Positions 11,729 through 23,645 of a DNA stretch of 64,000 nucleotides are shown piece by piece. Position 1 is the stretch's first letter; each line of letters begins with the position of its first letter. The stretch is taken from NCBI GenBank assembly GCA_013400155.1, contig VXBM01000002.1, forward strand, positions 2,501,450 to 2,565,449, given 5' to 3'. The notes beneath the pieces are model-generated. The model worked only from the letters and a program-made list of their open reading frames with translations, did not search any database and was not told the origin of the DNA. The translations under genes were made by a program, and so were the position numbers. This stretch comes from Helopsaltes ochotensis (lineage: Eukaryota > Chordata > Aves > Passeriformes > Locustellidae).

Positions 11729-14700
11729 TGAGACTGTCAAAGCACACAATTCCCAGCTGGTGCATTGCCATAATACCTGTATTAACATTGCGTACCTGGT
11801 TCACCTGTATTAAGCTCACAACACCCTTCCAGAAGGTGCAAGTTCTTCCTGATTACAAGTGGTGAGAGTCTGCAGGACTGCTGACAAAATCTCAGTTTTA
11901 TTTCTTAGTGATACTTCTGCTATCTTAGGTGGATGATACTGGGGTTTGGAAGTGATGCCTCCTTTTACCGTTCTGCTAAGGCAGCAAGTGTGAAGATAAA
12001 GTGATGAAATTATGTTAAGCCACAGAGTGATAGCACAGCAACTCCCTTAGAATGTGTATCCGTTTTCAACTTCTTGCACCCTTTTTCTTTTCTTTATCCT
12101 CTCCATGTATTAGCAGTACCACTTAGTCAGATTAGCACCTGTTCAGCCAAACTAAGTAAAATCTGTTTATTGCCCTTCAGTTCTTCTTTAAAGGAGTATC
12201 ATTGTGCTATGCTGTGCCAGATATTACCCCTTGAAAAACTCAGTTTTAGTGGTGTGTGTAAAACAATACATCTGTATTTTATGTTGAATATTGGCAAATG
12301 TTATTTTCAACCCAGAAATGTTGCAGAACTCCTAGTCCACATTGCAGAAAAAAGGGAGAAAAGATAAAGAATAGCATTATCAGCTCTTGGAGCCACATAT
12401 GGAATACCTACTACGTTGTAGATTGAGCTTGTTGTACTAATATTCCATTATATCCATATTTTTAATCTTTATTGCTCTGAAACAAACCCAGGCTTTGTAC
12501 AAGCTATCCCAGATAGCAGTAGCACTTCTGAGCCCAATGTGTCGATAGGGTTTTTGTTGTACCAGGCATTGTGCAAACATGAAGTGTTTACTCTCAAGGA
12601 CCTTACAATCTATTTCTAATAATAGGTAAGATGTGACTAACCTTTGATTCTTTAGCTGCATATGGCTCTCAAGCTGTTCAAGTGCTGCACTGATGCTAGG
12701 GCTCCTGAAGGTCACATTGGGATGCAGGTGCATTTTGGGACTGCCCTGCTTGACAGAGCCCTGGGAGTCTCCTCACTGGTGTGTGAGCTGCCTTGGGAGG
12801 CCGTGTGACAGCTCGGAGGTGTTGGAGTGCATCTCGTGGTTGCCTGTATGACAGAATTTGTGCAGATCTCATAGCACTACAAACACTGACCACTGCTACA
12901 ATGTGTAGACGCAGAGAAACCTTCTTTTCTTTTTAGTCAGTGCTGATGTTTTCTGGGAATGACCAAAAGAGAGGCTGAAAGCTTTTATAAGGAGCTCACA
13001 TAATGGATTTTATGTCTAAGATACCTTTTTTCGTTTTTAGTTTTGTAACTCTGTGATTGGACTTGAGAAATTACTGAAATCAGCACCTTGGAAAGTGTAT
13101 TTTTAAAGAAATATGGATTTAAGCCTTTCCTGCTAAAATCAGCCCTTTGGACAAAGGAGCTCATCTTGGAAATCGGAGCACTGCAGTTCTTTCCAGTATG
13201 AACAAGTCCGGTGCTGGAGGCAGCTGGTGCTGGCCTGCTCTCACAAAACATGCACACAGCTAGGTTCGGTTAACCTGCAACTGGAGCAAAGCAGAAAATC
13301 TCCAGTGTACTTCCATTTACATTGGAGTTAAAATCCAAGACATCATTTTGCAAAATGTTGTAGCAACGCAGATTTCTTTTTCCTCCCTTTTCCATTCCTT
13401 TTTAGTAATCCCTTTTCCGGGTGCGTTGTTTTGTCTCTTGGTGCCACGTGCTGCCAATGAAGTGATGTTGGCCAGAATCGCTGTGCGTTAGTGCTTTAGA
13501 GGTCCGTGATGCCAGCATGCAAAGCACAAAAGTAACACAGTAGGGTAGGAGATAACCCAAAAGAGGAGAAAAGAAAGACGGCTAAGTACAAAGAGCAGTT
13601 TGAATAAAGCACTGTGGAATGCATGACAAAACGGAAGAGGCAACAAAGAAAGTCAGAAAGTGAGAATTAGTTAGTGTGCGGTTGCCTTCTTTAGATGGGG
13701 AACACACATGTTCACCTAGAATGGTAATTTTTAGTGCCCTGTAGTAAGTGTTGTGCCTTGGAAGGGGGGTGATACCTGGTACGATTCCTTGCAGAGGAGC
13801 TGCAGAAACTCGGTATTTCTCAGCGTGCTTGCCTGCTCTCATTAGCAGGATGGAGTGATTGGCCTCGCATGCTCTGCGGGGGTGTGCCCGGCATGTTGTG
13901 TGTGCGGGAGGTGCGTGTGCGCTCGGGGAGCGGCTCCCCGGCACCGGCTGGCTCCCTGTGCTGCTGCTGCTGCTCTGACCAGCGCCTTCACCTGCTTTAG
14001 AATTTCTAATGAAGTTTCAAGGCTCTTCAGAGGCTTTAGTGATTAACTTTGATGGATGTTTGTGATGACATCCTTATTTCACTTCCCCAATCTCCTCGGT
14101 ACATTTTTATAGCATATGGCAGCATTATTTGTTGGAGATGTCCTTACCCAGTGTGTTGGGTGACTGTTGCTGTGAGTGGCCCCATTCCCCCAGTGAAGAA
14201 ATTGTAGTGATCAAAACATAGTACTGCACTATACTGGTTAACTTGTCATGGAGCGTATTGCTGAGCAGGGCAGTCTAGTCTGTACTGAAGCACGGATTTA
14301 TTGCATTTTTTAAATTTAATTTCATCTAGTCCAAAGTCATCTTCCATTTGAATCATCTTACAAATTACTTCTGAGGTGGTAGATATTACTCAGTAATTTG
14401 TTTTTTGTTTTCTTTCTTTAAATAAAATTCTTCAGGTTTTCTACTTCCATTTATCTTGATTTTCCTGCTGAGTATTTTAATTTGAATATATGTCTGTAAA
14501 ACTAGTAAAATGAGAAATGAATAATAACACAAATGGTATGTATCAGACTCAGTTTCTGAGGATGGAGACATAAGAGCGCTCATGTTCTTTAAAAAGTCCT
14601 GCAGGTATTTTGATCATCTCTGTGGATGTGGAAGGAAGAACTCATTAGCACAGCTGGAGTCTTGTAGATGCCCTTAATTTGTTACTGTTCAGAGAAGTGT

Positions 14701-17700
14701 GGTTGTTATGCAGCTGTTTCTGAGATTTAAATCCTCTCTGGAAGCTTAGACTTGCTTCACAATATTGTTGTTGTACTGTAACCCATTTATTATAATAATT
14801 TAATCTATTGATGGCGTATGAACAGAGTACTGACTTTATGCGGTTTTGGCCAGTTTATTTTACCTAAAATAGTTTGAATAATAAAAAAAAGGAATATTTA
14901 AGCAGTTGACACATTTTACAGTTAATGAAATGAAAATATGTCTTACATGTCAAGTATATTGAAAAAACCTGGAAATACACATATTACTGGTTTAATATAT
15001 ATAATTAATAGTTTTAAATGCAGAGGAAAGAGAGTTTAATTGGAACAAGTTTGTAAATATAGTACTGATGGAAAGAGGAAAAAAAAATGGAGGCTTTTGA
15101 TCCAAGATTACAACTCTTCTGGGAAAGAGGAGTATATTTTCAGCATTGTTTATTCTGTCATCTTGCTTTTTATTTAAAAACAAATCCAAAGTTTTATGTA
15201 AGAGCTATTCTAAATGTCAAGGCAAATTATTAAGTCTCAACCATAACACTAGGTGAAGCTTATGCAGCCTTAAGATTAACCTAAGGAAGTTAACCATAAA
15301 TGAACAAGTAATTTAATTTGCTAAATTCTGAATCGTGATTGACTTTGATTTGTTTTTCTGAATTGATTCAGACTGATTGATTTACGTTTCTCAACAAATT
15401 CAGTGCTCCAGTTTAAGCCTACCAAGGATGTTAACTGACGACTGTGTTTACATTTAATTTTAATTAGAAATACATTTTTGAGTGCATGTTTTAGGCTATT
15501 TTTATTTCTTCTGAGAATGGCACTGTGAATTCGGGCAGATGGAGCTGTACTGAAATACTCTTTGGCATTTGTTAGAGTAATACCTGCTTGATTACTCCAC
15601 CACCATAATACTTGGCGGATGATTGTGACTTGTCAGGCCCATCATCTCTTAAAATGTCAAAAGATATGTAGGCCATGGTGTAGTTTGTCTTTAGATTACA
15701 TAATACAGCTCCTCTTTGTGCGGTGGGGTAGGATGCTATTGTCGTGGATTTAGTCTCAGTGTTAGTGCCCACCTGCCAGTGAGCTGCAGCTCCCAGCAGA
15801 ATGAGGCTCCAATTGTTTGTCCTTCAGCTAGCCCAGAGATGCAGAGAAGCAGAGAGGTGATTTGGAATGACCACTATCCCTGCTTTTCAGACACTTCTGA
15901 GCTCCCTTGAATGTCTCAATTTCTGAACTGAGCTCTGTATGGAGCCACATGATGATCAGTGTTGTATTAAAGCAAATTGATGGGATGACTCAGGGAAAAG
16001 AGTAACTCATATAAATGTAAGCTTCTCCAGATCAATGCTAATGTGATTTTTTTCCCTGAAAAATCAAGGTTTCTTATTGTAGATTAGATACCTTAATGTT
16101 TTGTTAGGCATTAGATACTTGTAGTAAATAATAGTTTCTGTCCAAAAGAATTTTATGTGAGTGAATCTAAACTGGCTTTGAGTCTAAGTGCATTTATCTT
16201 TCATGCCAAAGATTCTTCCCAGATTTATTTCTAGAGTAGAAGTTAAGATTATATTGCTCAATCTATTTTGCTGTTATTGATAGATTTTATTTGTTTGACC
16301 TTTCTCCACTGTTGTGCTCAAAAAGAAGCAGACTTGTTATATATGAGAAAGCAAAGACTGCAACAATTTCTGTTGCAGGCTTTCAGCCTTGTGCTTAAAA
16401 ATAGCAAATAGCAGAAGTGTCAGTATGAGTGGCTTTTCAAATATATCACTAGAATGTATATGCTAGTAGCATGTCTGTTTTAATATTTTTATTAGGTTGC
16501 TGCAGGTTTTTTCAGCTTAGGTTTCTTGGATGTTTGGGGTTTTTTTGCTTTTGCTAATTTTTTTTGCCTCACCAGAACTATTCCCCCTTGGAAACTAGAG
16601 TTTGGGTGATTAATTCTAATGGCTTTTAAATTGTGATAGATTTTTATTATGAAGGAAAATATGTTGGTTTTGTTTGCAAAAGCTGCTTGGAATTTTCTGT
16701 CATTAAATATTTGTCTATGTGTGGGCACCACTGGCATGTCTGCAAAGATAAAATAATTTCATGGAAATAATAATGAGCCTGTAAAGTAGGTGCAGGCAGT
16801 GTCAGCATGCAGTCTTTGATGGGGGCAGAATATTTTCTTGCTGCTTTTTCTAGCAAAAGAAATTGAAATGTTTCCATTGACCTTCAGACACTTTCTGTTA
16901 CTGTCTCAGGAACAGGATTCCTTGATCCATGCCTGGCAATACTACAGAAGGTTAAGGATGGGAATATTAGTATTCCCCATACACTTAAAACTTGTTTGTG
17001 CACTGAAATGAACGGAAAAATATTTTCTTCCTGAAACAGGGGAATGGATCTACATGAAAAATCAGGGTATCCTCATGACTTATGCACAAAGACAATAGCC
17101 ACAGTTATAATTAAGGCCTTCAGAGTTTTGAGAGATTTTAAGCCTTGAGCCTTTCACCCAATGGGATTCTCTTACAGTGCCCATCCATTGGTATTGTCAC
17201 CCAGCAGGACTGCAGTCAGACAGGCCAGCTTGGTGTGGAGGTACTTCAGGAGAGTTCCAGAGGAACAGGTGCTGATATATGTGGAAGTGATGCAGACAGA
17301 ATGTCTGCAAGTGTTGCAGTAATACTCAGCTTTATTTCGATAAGCCCGAAGATGCACTTGGCCAAACACTGAAGATGCTGAGGGCAGGCTGGGCAAGATC
17401 TTGAAATACATTTGGCCTCCTTAGAAGGTCTTTTGAATTATTTTTTTGTTTGTTTAAGTTTTTCAAGTTACAATAGAAGAAATATTATTCAAAGTATTCC
17501 GTAGCTCTTACTCAGATACTCCAGTAAGGATAGCTACTGGAACACTTCAAAGTAGGATTTTACAGCACTGGGTTATATTTCTTTCTTTACAGTTTGGAAG
17601 AAGGTCTTTTTTTGTTACACAAAGGGATGAGAAGATAGTGTGAGTGCCTAAGCAGCTACAGAATTCCTCTTTTTAAAGTCAGCCATGCTCAAGTTTATCT

Positions 17701-19797
17701 GTCACTATCCAGACGCTGATGTGCATATCTGTCTATATAAATTATATAAACATATAAATATACACGTGTCATATGTACACACATGCATGCACTTTGCATT
17801 TAATATAAAAAATATTACTGGTTAGAGCCACTCTTTGTCAGCATGATCTCTACATACATTTTTAGAGTCTTGTTGACCAAACTCTGCCTGTCACATTGTA
17901 CCATCTCTGCCAGTAGCAAACATCTCCAAGGGCAGGGCCTGACCCTACACAGACAGTCCTTCAACAACAGTTGTGAAATGTCATCGTCACCCTGTCAAGG
18001 TCTGCCTTTACCAACTTTTTTCCCCTCTACTCTCTAGAAGTCCCAGTGGGCGTTCAGGAACGTGTCATTTATCACTCAAGTAAAATATGGCTTTTTTTGA
18101 ATGTTCTTCATCCCAAAGAATTCTCCATCTAGCTCTTTTCCCATCTTTGTTGTCCAAATTGCTGGGGAGTGTGCCCAGGCAGGGGATAAAGGAATTTGCC
18201 TTTAGCAGATGGTTTATTTTAAGAGGATGCGCCAGTGCTAATGTAGAAGAACTGACAGGATACTATCAGCAGTGAAAAAGAATTGAAATATGGGCTGTAG
18301 CATAAGGTTTTGCTGCAGTCACTGGAAAAATAGTAACTGAAAATGTTAAAATAATGGAAACATAATTTTATGCATTGAAAATTGAAAATAAAGTACATTG
18401 CACCCAACACCCAAGTCTTCAACCTAAATGCAGAATAAAATAAAGGAAGATTGATTGTGAGCACCTTGGAATTCAGACAGCATGAATTTGCAAAAATGTC
18501 ATAGCAAACTTCTAGGAGAATGTTGGGTTTTTTGAGTCCAAAGAAATTTATTTTTGAAGTCTGGGGCTGTGAATGGAAAACAAATTGTTTATAAGCTGTG
18601 CTTAGACTGAAAAAAAGGGTTAGACTGCGTTAATGGAATAGGGCAGTTAGCGTGGGCTGGCTCATCGTTCTTGCAGCAATAGAGACACTTTCAGTTTGCA
18701 GAGATTCTGGTTTCATTTGGCACAGATGTCCTTTTTGTCCTCTGGCACAGTTTTCCTTGATTTTTCAAAGAAATATTGGATGTTTGTTATTGGTCTATAT
18801 CTACGAAGAGCAGCTTGCTTCTCCCACTGGCATAATATGCCTTTGCTTATTGCTCTGCAGTGTTCTGTGAGGGAGCATCCAGGACTGGATAACCTCTACA
18901 GAGCAGCTGCCTTTGGATATTTGGCACTGTTATTAGCAATATACTATTGGGATCACAGGCTCCTGTAATAAATTTAGCAATCTTGGCTGCACTATCATTA
19001 TACTTATGTAGCACCCCTCAGAGCTAGAGAATTTGAAAAGTACATATCCTATTCTAACCATGGTGAATACCACTGCATGAATAGAAAGGAAGAAAATAAT
19101 AGTGTATTTTTATGAAGATTTGACATTTAACTTCCGGTATCTACTGACATCTGCAGCTGTATAATGTGTGTTGCCTTTCATTGCCCTTGAGGACAAGCCC
19201 AGGGAGAGGGGGCTTAAAGGCTGGTAATGACAAAGGGGAAAAACCAGCAAGGAGAAGATCTGCTCTTGGAGCTGCTGAGACGTTCAGAAACCAGAAAGTG
19301 CTTTCTCAACCCACTTGGAAGTAAGCTAGGAATATACAGTACTGAAGTGTGAGCAATATGCTTTTTAATGAGGTTTCTTACAGTTCTTCAGAAAAAGGAA
19401 AAATACTGAAGTCACATACTACAGTGACGTGGAGAATGTTCAACATTCAACGACAAACACAGTTCTTGTTTTTCCTCTCTCAGGAAGATAGCATGTCTTA
19501 TAATATCATTATAATATTTTAATTATTTACTTGACTCTGATAATGTAGAATAATATGATTGGCAGTCAAAGCTGCACATCGAAGTGCTCAGGCAGCACTT
19601 CAGCTGGCCTTTGTTGGGCGTGTTTTTATATATGGACTGTTAAACACAGCTTTGTGAAATCATGATTCATTTTCTGTAACGAGATAGGGATGTGAGCTCC
19701 CAAATGAAGACTCTCAACAGCTGCTAGAAAGCTTTTCACAATTTATAATTGGATAGTCAGTCTATATTATTTCATTCTTAAACATGTGATCCCTGTG

Positions 19798-19826
19798 AAA
19801 CTTGGTTAGCCAAATTAACCAAGTTT
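19798..19826. repeat. Perfect 11-bp inverted repeat with 7-nt loop
   Basis: AAACTTGGTTA (19798-19808) and TAACCAAGTTT (19816-19826) are exact reverse complements around the loop GCCAAAT. It could form a small hairpin or be a chance palindrome; no terminator logic applies in this vertebrate context. Confidence 0.85.
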
Positions 19827-21975
19827 GCCTCTCGTGGTTATCTACCAGTGCTTGTATAACCAGAGAACTACATGGCTTTTCCTTTCTCCACCTTCAAGGT
19901 AAGGCAGGAATGGCCTAAATCAGGTGTTTTCATATTGCACCATTTAACTAAAAGCTGTTTTCCAGTAACTGGATGCAGTATTTCCTCTACCTTCACTTGC
20001 GACAGTTTTGGGCAATGTTACAAAAATAGATTTGGATACTTACATGATTGATTACTACAGAACCCAGTACTCGCTAGGCAGTAACAATCCAGGGATGCAA
20101 GCACACAAAACTGGCCTGCCTTCATTTCTCCACTTCACAGCAATTCTTGTGAGTGTTCACAGGCCAACTAGAATCAGTTCAGACACATGCCCAGAAATGT
20201 GATGCATTAATCTGAAAGTTCTGTAGCCAATACTTTATAATCGCCTATTTGCATTCTTAATCTCTGCTGTATCTGCTTCATGGATTCAGATCTGCTGCTG
20301 TGCATTCTGTGAGGGCATTTTAGGGCTTTAAGATGGGCCTATAAAGAAATACGATTTAGGAAAACAGACAATTTTTCAGAACAAGTGCAAACCCAGAAAC
20401 ATAATGGATGAATCAGGAGAATTTGTTGGACTTGATCCCAGCCACCTAAAATTTCCTGACAGGAGCTTCATTTTTTCTTCTACCACTGCAAACTTTTCTG
20501 TTTAAGATGGTACTTAGACTGGTGCCTGCACTCTGTGGAGTGCTCACAGAAGTGATAAGGCACAATTTGCAGTGTTATGCATCTTCTGCTGATACTGTCT
20601 TGTGGAAATGTACCTCTGTGGGCAACAATTGCAAGGGTAAAGTGTCAGGCAAAGTATTATAAGTACTATTCCAGCATAAATATTTCTTATAAATTTTCTG
20701 ATTCTTCTGATAATCTAGGATTTTCTGTATGGGATTGTGTTCTTTCCAGACCATACCTTCAAAAAGCATCTTTAATAAATTAGTGGGGCTACCACACTAT
20801 GTGGGCTTGGTGTCCTCCTTTAGATCATACTTGATGACTTCTAGCAAGACCAGCTGAAGATCTGCGGTTACATTTTGAACCTTAATGCTCTTCCTTACTC
20901 AGGGCTTACAGTGGCATTTACACTAATGTTGGCACAGTTTGTCTTCCCTTGTTTTCATCTTCAGCTTTTGTGGTGGTTACTATTCATATTGCAGTAGTAG
21001 TTAGAGCACCCTTAGAGCATCGGAGTCCTACTGTATCAGATGAGCTACACACACAGAAGAAAACTCAGCTCTCTAAGTATCAAATATGTTCAAATGTGTT
21101 AAAAACTCACTATACAGATGTCTCAAGTGGAATTAAAAAGGTAAAGATGGCTTATCTCCACAGTGATAATGCCCCTAAATGTACCTCAAGGCACTGCATG
21201 GAACTCTTAAATGGTTTCCTCCTCTACCTTTGCACTTTGGTACACTAAATATTCAGAAAATCAGGGAGAATTTGCCCTGAAAACACTTTTTGTGAGGATC
21301 TCTAGTTCCTCTGGTGTTAAACAGACACCTCTACTGCCTTTTCCATGGCTGCTCTAATTAAAAGTGAAGTGCATATTCAGCATCCCAGCAACGGGGAAGA
21401 CCTTGTTTAAGGATATTAGAAGGGAGTTTGTTGAAAAGAGGTATTGTTGGCAGACCAGAATCAATGAGCAGGATAAATATGGCATTGAACAAAACAAACA
21501 TGCTGGAGGGGAACACGTGGAAGGAAACTCAACCAGTGTGTTTTCACCCAAAGGACATAGTCTGGAATGTTTGCTTAAAGGTCGAATGTTCTTAGTAGAA
21601 ATATCACTGAGTAAACACCTCCAGTGAAATAAACTACATTGGAGAGGGAGAGGACTGAGGTGTAGATCTTTTGAAAATATTTGCCCTTTGAAAGGAAAAA
21701 TACCAGAGAATATCAGTTGTCATAATTGTGCTTATGGTTCATAATGTGATAGTAGGGGATAAAGTAATATGTTTTAAAACTATTGTGAGAATCCTAAATG
21801 TCAGAAAACACTGTGTTCACTTGTAATAGTGCAGGAAAAGCAGAAATTTCAGCAGAACATAGGAAAACAAATACAACTTTCTCTTTTATGCAGATGCTTC
21901 TCTTTTCTGGAGTGCAGAGAACTATTTTCAGACAGTTCCTTGCTGACAAGGAAGAAGATGAGAGGAATAAGTCTC

Positions 21976-21997
21976 ATTATTATTATTATTATTATTA
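21976..21997. repeat. ATT trinucleotide microsatellite (about 7 copies)
   Basis: Uninterrupted ATT repeats, seven full copies plus one base, flanked by unique sequence. Short pure arrays of this kind are often polymorphic. Confidence 0.95.
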
Positions 21998-23339
21998 GTT
22001 TTTAAGCTCCCTGACTAATGAATGAGCCTGATTTTGGTAGTCTTTTAGGATGACACTTAATTAAAGATAACTGCATCTGAACATCACCTGTGGAGATGCT
22101 CAAAATTAATAAGAATTGTCATCTTAGCAACTGTTGTTATTAGATATACTTATGAAGCTGTGGCTGTAGGGAATTATTTTTCTACAAAAGTTTCTGGGAC
22201 CTTTCTGATTGAAGAGTTGCTAAGGGAGCATAGAGGAAAATACCAGTACATGTGTTGGAATTCTACCACGGTTTACCTGGCATTGCGAGAAATGCGATAT
22301 GTAAATTAGCTTGTAGGCAAAAATCAGAAGTGGTAGTGATTACCTTGCTGCTTACAACTAGAAGCCGGAAGAAATTAAAAAAAAAAATTGAGAGCCTCTA
22401 GTCAAGATTTTTCTCTGTGCCATCTTTGATGCAGATAAATTGGATAATTTCTTATTTTAACTTTACAACATACAAAAATGATAAAATGAATGCAGAGAGG
22501 CATCCTTAATTGAAGGGTCTTTGAATGAAATGGGTTGGAATGGATCAAAATCTTCCTCTCAGTTAACACAATGCATTTTCACGGTCATTTTGGAAAAACA
22601 CCAGTAGGGTGCATAGTTGGGCTTCACAGCGATATGGTGTTGCCATTTACTGTAGTTTTAGTCCAACCTTTTTGATGTAATGTGGTGTGGGTTTTTTAAG
22701 TTGTTCTTCCCGGGGAAAGTTTTCATTGATCTTTCTTCCCTTGTAGCTGTGGGAGCAGCTTTAGAACTTGGTTATCGTAGATACCAAAAGCTCAAATGAG
22801 GAAGGACAAAGAAAGTGTCAGACCTGAAAAAAATGTGGAAGAAACTCAAGCGCCTGGCCCTTATGCCTTTTAAGTCACTTATGACTCACAGTTTTGACTG
22901 ACCGAACTTGGCAGCATTTGTGGTATTTTGGGTATATATGTGGAAGCCCACAATAGTGGGTTTTGTCATCCTTTGTATTCAATAATTCAACACAGATTTT
23001 AGTCTTTTAAATTGTTGGAGTCCTTTGAGATCTTTTCAGGAGTGAGAGTTAGCTTTGAATTACTTGAAAAGTATTATTAAATAGATTATGTAAAGAAAGT
23101 GTGATCTCCTTTGAAGGTTTTCTATCCTTTAATAAGGGGCAGAAAGCCTGGGAGCGGGGCCAGGAGTAAGAAGTTGGCAGGGACTGTGCCTCCTATAGAA
23201 AAGGGAAGGGAATTTGGAGCCTAAACCTGAGCAGACGAGGAGGTGGATGAGAAGCGGCCAAAAGCAGGGTATGCAGCTTTGAGGAGCAGGGCAGAAGCAG
23301 TGGGAAGCAAGGCCTGCTGTCAGCAGCCGCTTGACCAAA

Positions 23340-23645
23340 GCAGACTGTACCTTCTCCCGCACAGCTGGAGCCGGCCCGCGTGCGGCCGAGCTGCGCTTCC
23401 CTGCCCTTGGCCCGTCCTCGGGGACAGCTCTCCGCAGAGCCGTGTCCCACATGGGCATCGTGCCCCTGCCCCCGCGGCTCCCCGGGCAGCGCCAGCCCCG
23501 CTCCCGGCCCCGGCCCCGGCGGAGCCTGTTGGGCCCTCGCACGCACCTCCTGCGCTGCCCGGCCCTTACATAACGCGGGGCCCGCAGCAGCCAAGGACTT
23601 CGGCCTCGTTTGCTGGGGGGAAGACTCGGCTCCTCTAGCTGCTAG
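23340..23645. promoter_or_regulatory. Internal CpG-rich block, possible alternative or antisense promoter
   Basis: About 300 bp of very GC-rich sequence with dense CG dinucleotides (for example GGCCCCGGCCCCGGCGGAGC near 23505-23524) stands alone in AT-rich DNA. Several open frames of 80-137 codons cross it on both strands, as GC-rich DNA produces by chance (few AT-rich stop codons), so I do not call a gene. Known behaviour of such islands suggests an alternative promoter of the host gene or a promoter for an antisense/non-coding transcript. On the minus strand a possible donor (GAGAAG/GTACAG) lies near 23350, which would suit a first exon running leftwards. Direction and activity are not determined. 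Confidence 0.45.

Larger units (their letters stand above)
11729..23339. other. Intron-like or intergenic non-coding DNA
   Basis: Long AT-rich tract with no recognisable gene, RNA gene or young transposon. The segment at 13.85-13.99 kb is locally GC-rich but short. Two weak exon-like segments (near 19.2 and 21.0 kb) are treated as findings because only their splice sites and open frames support them. The stretch also contains a small perfect hairpin at 19.8 kb and an ATT microsatellite at 21.98 kb. Confidence 0.55.
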
